64,000 nucleotides of DNA from Allobosea robiniae (GTDB lineage: Bacteria; Pseudomonadota; Alphaproteobacteria; Rhizobiales; Beijerinckiaceae), in assembly GCF_900102525.1 (NCBI RefSeq), contig NZ_FNBZ01000001.1, forward strand, positions 372,001-436,000, in the 5' to 3' direction. The notes beneath the pieces are model-generated. The model had not been told where the DNA came from. It ran no database searches and worked only from the letters and a program-made list of their open reading frames with translations. The position numbers and the translations under genes were made by a program. Positions 1-8,499 of the stretch are shown in pieces (position 1 is the first letter of the stretch; the number at the start of each line of letters is the position of its first letter).

Positions 1-237
1 CCCGGCCTTGCCGCAATCATGCAGCCAACGGATATCGCCTCCGGCCGAGAAGGCCTTCTCGCTGGTGCTGATGACGACGACACGCGCGACCTGCGGATCG
101 TGCTCCCAGGCGTCGAGCGCACGGGCGAGCTCGCGGACCATGCCGAGGCTCAGCGCGTTCAGCGCCTTCGGCCGGTTGAGCACCACGACGCCGGCGGCGC
201 CGCGAATCTCGCAGATGATCTCTCGATCCTGAATCAT
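1..237 (-). CDS. 3-hydroxyisobutyryl-CoA hydrolase-like crotonase, N-terminal part
   Basis: Only the first 79 residues are present; the gene runs off the left edge. The reading begins MIQDREIICEIRG and carries NRPKALNALSLGMV (about 21-34), the crotonase CoA-binding start, and the oxyanion-loop motif AFSAGGDIR (62-70). GGDIR rather than a plain enoyl-CoA hydratase motif is typical of 3-hydroxyisobutyryl-CoA hydrolase, the valine-catabolism thioesterase of the crotonase fold, so I favour that over enoyl-CoA hydratase. The catalytic second half is not visible, so the exact reaction is inferred. It is divergent from hemB across a 223-bp gap. The ATG at 237-235 is the only start that fits the family N-terminus. 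Confidence 0.8.
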   Translation of the reverse strand, partial: MIQDREIICEIRGAAGVVVLNRPKALNALSLGMVRELARALDAWEHDPQVARVVVISTSEKAFSAGGDIRWLHDCGKAG

Positions 238-364
238 GTCCGATCCCGCTTCGATGGGCTGCGGTTCTGGAAGGCGGGGCAAGGCTTGTCAACGCGATGG
301 ATCTGCGGGCGGCGGGCGGCCATGACTGAGGTGACGCCGGCAAACTTGCGACCATGCGCCCTGT

Positions 365-381
365 TTTGGAATCGTTCCGAT
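365..381. promoter_or_regulatory. ICE/Irr-box-like palindrome upstream of hemB
   Basis: The sequence TTTGGAA-TCG-TTCCGAT is a 7-3-7 dyad with the perfect core GGAA-TCG-TTCC. It resembles the iron control element (TTTAGAA-N3-TTCTAAA type) bound by the haem-responsive regulator Irr in Rhizobiales, matching at 10 of 14 half-site positions. It lies 80 bp upstream of the hemB start in the divergent gap. hemB is a known Irr-controlled gene in Bradyrhizobium. Binding here is inferred from sequence only. Confidence 0.4.
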
Positions 382-418
382 GTGTTATGGAAAGCGTCGG
401 CCGGTTTCGCCCGCATGA

Positions 419-1510
<1,092 letters not shown>

Positions 1511-1512
1511 CG

Positions 1513-1643
1513 GGTCATCCCGCACGCGCTGCGGCACGATAGTGCTGCGCAGATGCGGGACCGTGCTCCGGAAAAGCGTCTTCTCGTCATACGGTCCCGT
1601 GTCTGCGGCGCAAAGCTGCGCGCTGCACCGCCCACGGGATGAC
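1513..1643. repeat. Intergenic palindromic repeat (GTCATCCCG family), diverged copy
   Basis: The element fills most of the hemB to permease gap. Its ends are inverted: GTCATCCCG (1513-1521) and CGGGATGAC (1635-1643). Inside it, GGGACCGT (1557-1564) pairs with ACGGTCCC (1591-1598). The architecture matches the better-preserved element at 31249-31369, with the same outer ends and an inner CC(A/G)T..TCCGGA arm. It is probably a mobile-origin or structural intergenic repeat of this genome, and it could act as a terminator after hemB. Confidence 0.6.
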
Positions 1644-1676
1644 AGCGCGCCCCGGCAAGCGCTACCGTCGCCCGGC

Positions 1677-3017
1677 ATGCGCCCGCTCCTCCTGTCGATT
1701 CTGGCCGTCGTCACGCTCGCCCTCGCGGGCTGCGGCAGCGATTTCGATACCGACCAGATGCGGCTCTGCCGACAGGCGATCCCGCCGCTCAATCCGCCGA
1801 ACGCCCGTATAGAGATCGAACGGACCACCAACGGTCCGGTGCCGCGGGCGCTGCGGCTGTTCTACCGGGTCGAGCTCGGCGACGGCCTCTCGCGTCATCG
1901 CAGCATCGACTGCCTCTTCGCCGGCGAGGGCAGCGGGCCGAGCCGCGGCGCGCTTGTCGGCATCGCTTCCGATGGGCGGCCGATGGCCGATGCGAGCTTC
2001 TATCTGCTGCGACGCTTCTATCTGGAGGATCGGGCGTCGCCGCCGCCGGACCCGGCCGAACCCGCTGCCGAGACGCTGCCGGCGATCCCGGCCGGCCTCG
2101 CCTACGGCCTGCAGCAAGGCCTGAGCGCCCTGCCCTCTGCCGCGATCTACGGCATGCTCGCGGCGGCCTATGCGCTTGTCTACGGCCTGACCGGGCGGAT
2201 CATCCTGAGCTTCGGCGAATTCGCTGCGCTCGGCGCGCTCGCCTCCGTCGTCGGGGTCGCGCTATTGCTCTCGCTTGCGATCTCGACGCCCATCTCGGGC
2301 CTTGTCGTCGCCTTCACCGTCGCGATCGCTGTCTGCGCCCTGCACGGCTTTGCCATGGGCCGCTTCGTGCTGCGTCATCTCGAACGCGCCACCGGCCAGC
2401 AGATGCTGATCGCCACGATCGGGCTCGCCATCGCGATGTCCGAATATCTCCGGCTGGCGCAGGGGCCTGAACTGCGCTGGCTGCCGCCGGTGTTCAACAC
2501 ACCGATCGCGCTGGCGCATGCCGGCGATTTCGTGGTCACGCTGAATCCGCTCGCGCTGGCACTTGCCGCCATCGGCCTTGGTGCCACGCTCGGCGTCGTC
2601 CTGCTGATCCGGCGCACCGCCTATGGCCGCGCCTGGCGGGCGGTGTCGGACGATGCGAAGACCGCCGCGCTGTTCGGCGTCGATGCCCGCGCCGTCCATG
2701 ACGTCGCCGTCATCATCGCCTGCGCGGCCTGCGGCATCGCCGGCGTCATCGTCACCGCGATCTATGGCGGCATGGGCTTCGCGGGCGGCTTCTCGCTCGG
2801 CCTGAAGGCACTTGTCGCGGCGATCCTCGGCGGCATCGGCTCGGTCAGCGGGGCGGCGCTCGGCGGCCTCTGCATCGCCGCCTTCGAGGCGGTCTGGTCG
2901 GCGACGCTGCCGATCGAGCAGCGCGACCTTGCCGTCTATTGCCTGCTCGCCATCGTGCTGATCTGGCGCCCCGGCGGCTTTTTCGGCGATGGCGAATTGA
3001 CGCCGCGACGGGTGTGA
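1677..3017 (+). CDS. Orphan LivH-type permease with N-terminal lipoprotein-like domain
   Basis: A 446-residue protein with two parts. Residues 1-19 look like a lipoprotein signal ending in the lipobox LAGC (C19). Residues 20-140 form a soluble domain I do not recognise (Cys31 and Cys79 conspicuous). From about 141 the sequence is a branched-chain-amino-acid-type ABC permease (LivH family): YGMLAAAYALVYGLTGRIILSFGEF, then further membrane segments ending LAVYCLLAIVLIWRPGGFFG. Normal LivH is about 290-300 residues, so the extra N-terminus accounts for the length. No ATPase or binding-protein gene is adjacent; a full Liv set lies 48 kb away. ATG 1677 is chosen because the reading before it is repeat DNA. 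Whether Cys19 is lipidated or the segment is simply TM1 cannot be decided here. Confidence 0.75.
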   Translation: MRPLLLSILAVVTLALAGCGSDFDTDQMRLCRQAIPPLNPPNARIEIERTTNGPVPRALRLFYRVELGDGLSRHRSIDCLFAGEGSGPSRGALVGIASDGRPMADASFYLLRRFYLEDRASPPPDPAEPAAETLPAIPAGLAYGLQQGLSALPSAAIYGMLAAAYALVYGLTGRIILSFGEFAALGALASVVGVALLLSLAISTPISGLVVAFTVAIAVCALHGFAMGRFVLRHLERATGQQMLIATIGLAIAMSEYLRLAQGPELRWLPPVFNTPIALAHAGDFVVTLNPLALALAAIGLGATLGVVLLIRRTAYGRAWRAVSDDAKTAALFGVDARAVHDVAVIIACAACGIAGVIVTAIYGGMGFAGGFSLGLKALVAAILGGIGSVSGAALGGLCIAAFEAVWSATLPIEQRDLAVYCLLAIVLIWRPGGFFGDGELTPRRV

Positions 3018-3059
3018 GGCCTGTTCTCCTCCTGCGTCGACCGGAATCGAGACCCGAGC

Positions 3060-4304
3060 ATGAGCGAGAGCTTCGCGATCACCCCTGAGGATATCGACGC
3101 AGCCGCCGGTCGGATCGCGGGGCATGTGCTGCGCACGCCGCTGGTGCCGGCGCCGCGCCTGTCGGAGCTCACCGGCGCGACCGTACTGGTGAAGCACGAG
3201 AACATGCAGGCGACCGCCTCGTTCAAGGAGCGCGGCGCGGTCAACAAGCTGCTCTCGCTGAGCGAGGCCGAGCGGGCGCGCGGCGTCATCGCAATGTCGG
3301 CGGGCAACCATGCCCAGGCCGTCTCCTACCACGCCAGGCGCTTCGGCACGCCTGCGACGATCGTGATGCCGGAGACGACGCCGCTGGTGAAAGTCGAGAA
3401 CACCCGCGCCCATGGTGCCCGCGTCGTGCTGCATGGCGAGACCCTCTACGAATGCGCCGACAAGGCTCACGAGCTCGCAGGCAGCGAGCAGCTCACCTTC
3501 GTCCACCCTTATGACGACGCGGCGGTGATGGCGGGGCAAGGGACGATCGCGCGCGAGATGCTGGCCGACGAGCCCGATCTCGACGTGCTGGTCATCCCGC
3601 TCGGCGGCGGCGGGCTGATGGCCGGCAACGCGATCGCGGCCAAGGCGATCAAGCCGGGCATCGAACTGATCGGCGTCGAAGCCGCGCTCTACCCGTCCTT
3701 CTTCAACGCCGTGCAGGCGCAGGACAAGCCGATCGGCGGGCCGACGCTGGCCGAAGGCATCGCAGTCAAGACCGTCGGCCAGCTCGCCCTGCCGGTGATA
3801 TCGAGCCTCGTCGGCGACATCGTCCTCGTCGGCGAGGACCTGATCGAGCGCGCCGTCAACGCCTATGCGAGCCTTCAGCACAGCCTGGCCGAGGGGGCGG
3901 GCGCGGCGGGCCTTGCTGCGATGCTCAAGGAACCGGAGCGCTATGCCGGTCGCAAGGTCGGACTCGTGCTCACCGGCGGCAATATCGACACGCGCCTGCT
4001 CGCAGCGATCATGGTGCGCGAGCTGGAGCGCGAGGACCGCATCGTCGCCTTCCGCCTGACCACCAGCGACCGGCCGGGCCTGCTCGGCCGGATCGCGAGC
4101 CTGCTCGGCGAGGAAGGCGCCAATATCCTCGAGGTCAGCCATGGCCGCCTCTTCCTCGACGTGCCCGCCAAGGGCGTCTCACTCGACGTCACGGTGGAGA
4201 CGCGCGGGGCAGCGCATTCGCGCGCGATCGAGGATGCGCTCGCCAAAAACGGCTTCGCACCACGGCGGATTCTGCCGCGCGGTCTTGCGGAACCGGCCCG
4301 TTGA
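3060..4304 (+). CDS. ilvA: Threonine ammonia-lyase, medium form with ACT domain
   Basis: PLP-dependent deamination of threonine to 2-oxobutanoate, the first step towards isoleucine or threonine catabolism. The PLP lysine is K56 in TASFKERGA, the substrate/phosphate region is SAGNHAQAV (80-88), and the glycine loop GGGG is at 182-185. A single C-terminal ACT-like domain (about 327-404, FRLTTSDRPGLLGRI) gives the roughly 400-residue architecture seen in many alphaproteobacteria, unlike the roughly 510-residue biosynthetic IlvA of E. coli. Catalysis is well supported; whether its role is biosynthetic or degradative is not decided by sequence. It starts 42 bp after the permease gene, possibly co-transcribed. 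Confidence 0.92.
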   Translation: MSESFAITPEDIDAAAGRIAGHVLRTPLVPAPRLSELTGATVLVKHENMQATASFKERGAVNKLLSLSEAERARGVIAMSAGNHAQAVSYHARRFGTPATIVMPETTPLVKVENTRAHGARVVLHGETLYECADKAHELAGSEQLTFVHPYDDAAVMAGQGTIAREMLADEPDLDVLVIPLGGGGLMAGNAIAAKAIKPGIELIGVEAALYPSFFNAVQAQDKPIGGPTLAEGIAVKTVGQLALPVISSLVGDIVLVGEDLIERAVNAYASLQHSLAEGAGAAGLAAMLKEPERYAGRKVGLVLTGGNIDTRLLAAIMVRELEREDRIVAFRLTTSDRPGLLGRIASLLGEEGANILEVSHGRLFLDVPAKGVSLDVTVETRGAAHSRAIEDALAKNGFAPRRILPRGLAEPAR

Positions 4305-4362
4305 TCAAACATTATCTCCCGGGCGCCAATTTCCCGCGCGCCGATGGAGGATCGAAATCCCG

Positions 4363-4836
4363 ATGAGCGATACCCGTCATGGCCAGCCGCCGATCACGGC
4401 GCTGGAGCCGCGTCCCTACCAGAACGTCAGCGGCGTTCTCGGCTCGCGACTGTTCGCCTGGCTCGTCGACATCGTCGCGTTGTTCTTTCTGGGCTGGCTG
4501 GTCTTCTTCCTGCTGTTCGCGCTCGGCATCGTCACCTTCGGCGCGACCTGGCTGCTGATTCCGATCGCCACGGTCGCGACTGCGCTCGGCTATGCCGCGC
4601 TGACGATCGGCGGGCGCAAGCAGTCGACCTGGGGCATGCGCATCGCGGGCTTGCGGGTCGAGACCGCTTCCGGCGGACGCCCCGACGGGCTGGCCGCTGC
4701 CGTGCATGCGCTGCTGTTCTATGTCGCGGCCGGCACCTTCCTGCTCTGGCTCGTCGACGTCGCCTGCGGCTTCGCCCGCGCGGACCGGCGCATGGGCCAC
4801 GACCTGCTGACCGGACTGGTCGTCGTGCGCGCCTGA
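4363..4836 (+). CDS. RDD family membrane protein
   Basis: A 157-residue protein with an RDD domain: three hydrophobic segments at about 30-57, 64-82 and 116-136, with the arginine-containing GSRLFAWLVDIVAL start and the aspartates of LVDVACGFARADRRMGHD near the end. RDD proteins are small integral membrane proteins, some implicated in ion or Na+/H+ transport, most uncharacterised. The ATG at 4363 is chosen over a longer upstream reading because the family N-terminus begins shortly after it. It follows ilvA by 58 bp and precedes bpt. No specific substrate can be inferred. Confidence 0.8.
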   Translation: MSDTRHGQPPITALEPRPYQNVSGVLGSRLFAWLVDIVALFFLGWLVFFLLFALGIVTFGATWLLIPIATVATALGYAALTIGGRKQSTWGMRIAGLRVETASGGRPDGLAAAVHALLFYVAAGTFLLWLVDVACGFARADRRMGHDLLTGLVVVRA

Positions 4837-4950
4837 CCGGTTGAGCCAGATCAAAAAGCCGAGAACCGCTTCCCGATCGGCCGCGCCGCGCTTGTTGCCG
4901 GTGCGGCCGATGCTACATTGAAGGTGGAAGCTTCCGGGGAGCCAACCGAC

Positions 4951-5715
4951 GTGACGCGCCCATTGCGGGATGCCCCGCAATTCTACCTGACCTCGCCGAC
5001 CGCGTGCCCCTATCTGCCGGGGCGCGAGGAGCGAAAGGTGTTCACGCACCTCGTCGGTTCGCAGGCGCGCGAGCTCAACGACGTGCTCTCGCAGGGCGGC
5101 TTCCGGCGCTCGCAGAGCATTGCCTACCGGCCGGCCTGCGAAATCTGCCGGGCTTGCGTCTCGGTCCGGGTCTGCGTCGACGATTTCCGCCTGTCGCGTA
5201 GTTTCCGCCGGGTGCTTGCACGTAACAGCGACCTGATCGGCGAGGCCCTGCCGCCGCGGCCGCGCTCCGAGCACTATTCCCTGTTCCGCTCCTATCTCGA
5301 CGAGCGCCATCCCGATGGCGGCATGGCGACGATGTCGGCGCTCGATTTCGCGATGATGGTCGAGGACAGCCATGTCGAGACCAGCCTGATCGAATACCGC
5401 CGCCGCGGCCCCGATTCCGGCTTCACCGGACGCGGCGAAGGCGATCTCTTCGCGATGGCCCTGACCGATACGCTCAGCGACGGGCTCTCGATGGTTTATT
5501 CGGTCTATGACCCCGGTCTGGAGCTTCGCTCGCTCGGCACCTTCATGGTGCTCGACCATATCGCCCGGGCGCGCCGGCTCGGCCTGCCTTACGTCTATCT
5601 CGGCTACTGGGTCGAGGGCTCGCCCAAGATGGCCTACAAATCGCGCTTCCTGCCGCAGGAGCGCCTGATGCCGCAGGGCTGGGAGCGCGTCGACCACAAC
5701 GATTCAACCGATTGA
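4951..5715 (+). CDS. bpt: Bpt/Ate aminoacyl-tRNA-protein transferase (N-end rule)
   Basis: Transfers an amino acid from charged tRNA (leucine in Bpt-type enzymes) to proteins with N-terminal acidic residues, marking them for ClpAP/ClpS degradation. The cysteines of the ATE N-terminal domain are present (TACPYLPG and [12 protein letters not shown]), and the C-terminal block with [14 protein letters not shown] and [18 protein letters not shown] is the acyl-CoA N-acyltransferase-like fold typical of the family. From GTG 4951 the product is 254 residues, the usual length; this start has GGGGAG about 9 nt upstream. A TTG at 4918 would add 11 unconserved residues. The family split between leucyl (Bpt) and arginyl (Ate) donors is assigned from bacterial origin only. 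Confidence 0.93.
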   Translation: MTRPLRDAPQFYLTSPTACPYLPGREERKVFTHLVGSQARELNDVLSQGGFRRSQSIAYRPACEICRACVSVRVCVDDFRLSRSFRRVLARNSDLIGEALPPRPRSEHYSLFRSYLDERHPDGGMATMSALDFAMMVEDSHVETSLIEYRRRGPDSGFTGRGEGDLFAMALTDTLSDGLSMVYSVYDPGLELRSLGTFMVLDHIARARRLGLPYVYLGYWVEGSPKMAYKSRFLPQERLMPQGWERVDHNDSTD

Positions 5716-5824
5716 AACGCATTCGCGACGCGCGGAAAACGCGCTTGCCGCGCCTCGCTCCTCCCGACACTCTATCGCTAGCGGCCCGGCAGCAGATCCG
5801 CGCGACAGGGGCCGAACCGGAGGA

Positions 5825-6475
5825 ATGATGAGCCAGGAACTGACCGACAGGCTGGAGCGCTGCTATACCGGCATCATCCACGACACGATGCGGGCGATGG
5901 GCCTGAAGGACTTCGTCCTGCCGCCGGAACTGCGCCCGCTCCTGCCCGGCCAGAAGCTCGCTGGCCCCGCCTTCACCGTCGAGGGCAAGACCGGCGAGTT
6001 CGACGCGCATGAGACGCTGCTGGGCTGGACCGGCCTGCTCTCGGCCGCCAAGCCCGGCCATGTCTGGGTCTGCCAGCCGAACACCAACGAGATCGCGCTG
6101 ATGGGCGAGCTCTCGGCCGAGACGCTGAAGAACAAGGGCGTGCGCGGCTGCGTCATCGACGGGCTCTCGCGCGATACCGAGTTCATGGTCGAAATGGGCT
6201 TCCAGGCCTATTTCAAGGCCTATACGCCGCGCGACATCGTCGGCGCATGGCTGCCCAAGGCCGTGGACGAGCCGATCAAGATCGGCGAGGTCTGGATTCG
6301 GCCGGGCGACTACATCCTCGCCGACCGCGATGGCGTCGTCCGCATTCCCGTCGAGATCATCGAGGAGGTGCTGGACAAGTCGGAGACGGCGATCTCGGCC
6401 GAGAACAAGGTCCGCACCGCGATCCTCGCCGGCACCGATCCGCAGAAGGCCTATCTGCAATACGGCAAGTTCTGA
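5825..6475 (+). CDS. RraA-like / HMG-aldolase family protein
   Basis: A 216-residue protein of the RraA/4-hydroxy-4-methyl-2-oxoglutarate aldolase fold. The family pattern G-x-V-x-D-G-x-x-R-D appears as GCVIDGLSRD (108-117), with R116/D117 the metal- and pyruvate-binding pair of true aldolases, and a PGD turn (RPGDYILADRDGVVRIP) follows. Family members act on oxoacids (aldol cleavage or oxaloacetate decarboxylation) or, in enterobacteria, inhibit RNase E. Being first in an operon with SAF and UxaA-type dehydratase genes favours a catabolic role over RNA regulation. The exact substrate is unknown. SD GGAGG lies just upstream (5819-5823). Confidence 0.85.
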   Translation: MMSQELTDRLERCYTGIIHDTMRAMGLKDFVLPPELRPLLPGQKLAGPAFTVEGKTGEFDAHETLLGWTGLLSAAKPGHVWVCQPNTNEIALMGELSAETLKNKGVRGCVIDGLSRDTEFMVEMGFQAYFKAYTPRDIVGAWLPKAVDEPIKIGEVWIRPGDYILADRDGVVRIPVEIIEEVLDKSETAISAENKVRTAILAGTDPQKAYLQYGKF

Positions 6476-6505
6476 CGCGATCCCTCCTTCGAAGGGCGGC
6501 TCACC

Positions 6506-6820
6506 ATGACCCACGATCCGCGCCTCATCCTGCTCGACCCGCGCGACAATGTCCTCGTCGCGCGGGTTCGGCTGAAAGCCGGCGAGAGCGTCGAGACCGG
6601 CGCCGGCCCGGCCGCGCTCGACCGCGACATCGCGCTCGCCCATAAGGTCGCGCGGCGCGCCATCGCCGCCGGCGAGAAGATCCTGAAATACGGTGCGCCG
6701 ATCGGCGTCGCGACCGAGGCGATCGCGCCGGCCGCGCATGTCCACGTCCACAACATGCGCAGCGACTACACGCCGACCTATCATCTCGAAGACGAACGCA
6801 AGGCGGGAGCCTCGGTATGA
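6506..6820 (+). CDS. SAF-domain small subunit of UxaA-type dehydratase
   Basis: A 104-residue protein matching the N-terminal SAF domain of altronate/galactarate-type dehydratases and of sulfolactate sulfo-lyase alpha subunits. The hallmark HVHNMRSDY (about 79-87) is present, as is a YGAPIGVATEAI stretch. In E. coli altronate dehydratase this domain is fused to the catalytic part; here it is a separate gene overlapping the next by 4 bp (ATGA at 6817-6820), implying translational coupling and a heteromeric enzyme. The substrate is likely a sugar acid or other alpha-hydroxy acid; which one cannot be read from sequence. Confidence 0.88.
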   Translation: MTHDPRLILLDPRDNVLVARVRLKAGESVETGAGPAALDRDIALAHKVARRAIAAGEKILKYGAPIGVATEAIAPAAHVHVHNMRSDYTPTYHLEDERKAGASV

Positions 6821-8013
6821 GCGCGATGCGCGGCTATCTCCGGTCCGATGGACGCAAGGGCATCCGCAACACCGTCGCGGTCGCCTATCTCGTCGAATGC
6901 GCCCACCATGTCGCCCGCGAAATCGCCCTGCCCTGGCGCGAGGAAGGCGTACACGCCATCGGCTTCCCCGGCTGCTACCCGAACCCCTATGCCGAGCGGA
7001 TGATGGAGCAGCTCTGCACCCATCCGAATGTCGGCGCCGTGCTGCTCGTCTCGCTCGGCTGCGAGAGCTTCAACAAATACGCGCTGGAGCGGGTGGTGCG
7101 CGCCAGCGGCCGCCCGGTGAAGACGATCATCATCCAGGGCACGGGCGGCACCCGCGCCTCGATCCGCGAGGGCCGCGCCTGGGTCGAGGAGCAACGCACC
7201 CTGCTCGATGCACAGGAGACCGTGCCGATGGCGGTCTCCGAACTCGTGGTCGGCACGGTCTGCGGCGGCTCGGACGGCACCTCCGGCATCACCGGCAATC
7301 CGGCAGCAGGCAGAGCCTTCGACCAGCTCATCGCGGACGGCGCAGCCTGCATCTTCGAGGAAACCGGCGAATTGATCGGCTGCGAGCACATCATGGCGGC
7401 CCGCGCGATCACACCTGAACTTGGCCTGGAGTTGGAGAAATCCGTGGCCAAGGCAGCGCGCTACTACGCGACGCTGGGCTATGGCTCCTTCGCCGCCGGC
7501 AATGCCGAGGGCGGGCTCTCGACCATCGAGGAGAAATCGATGGGCGCCTATGCCAAGTCGGGGGCCTCGCCGATCTCCGGCCTGATCAAGCCCGGCGACG
7601 TGCCGCCGCATGGCGGGCTCTATCTGCTCGACGTCGTGCCGGATGGCGAGGTCCGCTTCGGCTTCCCCAATATCAATGACAATGCCGAGATCGCGGAATT
7701 GATCGCCTGCGGCGCGCATTGCGTGCTGTTCGTGACGGGGCGCGGCTCGGTCGTCGGCTCGGCGATCTCGCCGGTGGTGAAGATCTGCGCCAACCCGGAG
7801 ACCTATCGCCGGATGTCCGAGGATATGGACGTCGATGCCGGGCGCATCCTCGAAGGCCGCGCCGGGCTCGACGAGGTCGGCACCGAGATCCGCGATCTCG
7901 TCGTCTCGCTCGGCCAGGGCGGTCGGACCAAATCGGAAGAACTGGGCCATCAGGAATTCATCCTGACCTACAAGAGCTTCGAGCCGCTCGGCCCGGCCTG
8001 CCTGCCGGCATGA
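6817..8013 (+). CDS. UxaA-family dehydratase large subunit
   Basis: A 398-residue protein of the UxaA/GarD C-terminal family, the catalytic half of altronate or galactarate dehydratase and of related lyases (for example SuyB). Visible family blocks: GYLRSDGRKGIRNTV at the start, PGCYPN (C53), SLGCESFN (C82), VCGGSDGTSGITGNPA (about 149-164), and GLSTIEEKSMGAYAKSG followed by a C-terminal GHQEF. The conserved cysteines are candidates for the metal site. With the preceding SAF subunit it should dehydrate a sugar acid or lyse a related C-X bond. The RraA-like aldolase upstream could then cleave the oxoacid product (inference). Confidence 0.88.
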   Translation: MSAMRGYLRSDGRKGIRNTVAVAYLVECAHHVAREIALPWREEGVHAIGFPGCYPNPYAERMMEQLCTHPNVGAVLLVSLGCESFNKYALERVVRASGRPVKTIIIQGTGGTRASIREGRAWVEEQRTLLDAQETVPMAVSELVVGTVCGGSDGTSGITGNPAAGRAFDQLIADGAACIFEETGELIGCEHIMAARAITPELGLELEKSVAKAARYYATLGYGSFAAGNAEGGLSTIEEKSMGAYAKSGASPISGLIKPGDVPPHGGLYLLDVVPDGEVRFGFPNINDNAEIAELIACGAHCVLFVTGRGSVVGSAISPVVKICANPETYRRMSEDMDVDAGRILEGRAGLDEVGTEIRDLVVSLGQGGRTKSEELGHQEFILTYKSFEPLGPACLPA

Positions 8014-8094
8014 GCCGAGGCGCGTCACGAAGCCCGCTTCCGCTGGTCGAGCGGATTGGCTAAGCCTCGTCCCATGACGGGAACGGCGGGACGG

Positions 8095-8463
8095 ATGAAC
8101 TGGCGGAGGAGCGCGATCGCGCTCGTCGCCGTCTATGTCCTCGTGCTGCAGACGACGCTGGTCGCGCTTGCGGCCGGCTTGTCGGCGCAGCCCTCCGCCG
8201 GCCTCGTGCATCCGCTCTGCGCGCCCGGCCAGACGGCCCCGTTCGACCCGGCTTCCGATAGTGGCGGCGCGAAACTGCCCGATTGCTGCGCGACGCTGTG
8301 CCTGTCGGCGGCAATCGCCTTGCCGCCACCATCTCCGGCTGCTGTCTTCGTGGCGCGCCGGCCCGCCGTCGCATTCGCCCGCCATCTGCCGTCCGAGCAA
8401 GTCTCGGCGCCGCCTGCGCCGGGCTATCCGCTCGGTGCCCGCGCTCCCCCTCTCCCGGTCTGA
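8095..8463 (+). CDS. Small Cys-containing membrane-anchored protein, DUF2946-like
   Basis: About 122 residues, with a hydrophobic N-terminal segment (SAIALVAVYVLVLQTTLVALAAG), then a short extracytoplasmic part with cysteines HPLC and DCCATLC and a proline-rich C-terminus. The layout resembles DUF2946-type proteins, which often sit next to metal-uptake or PepSY genes; family membership is a judgement by shape. It lies 36 bp before the PepSY gene and is probably co-transcribed. The cysteines may bind a metal such as copper or iron (inference). Start uncertain: ATG 8095 fits the membrane segment best, ATG 8074 is the alternative. Confidence 0.55.
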   Translation: MNWRRSAIALVAVYVLVLQTTLVALAAGLSAQPSAGLVHPLCAPGQTAPFDPASDSGGAKLPDCCATLCLSAAIALPPPSPAAVFVARRPAVAFARHLPSEQVSAPPAPGYPLGARAPPLPV

Positions 8464-8499
8464 AGCCCTTCTCCCTTCAGCTCAGACCAGGATTTATCC

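Noticed and set aside
2262..4142. A 626-codon open frame antisense to the permease and ilvA
   Set aside because: Spans two unrelated sense genes with clear motifs; translation is Arg/Asp/His-rich without features.
4911..4917. CTACAT as a -10 box of bpt
   Set aside because: No matching -35 element at 16-18 bp.
5716..5824. Hairpin GCGCG-GAAAA-CGCGC as terminator after bpt
   Set aside because: Only a 5-bp stem and no U-run; in DNA of this GC content such stems are common.
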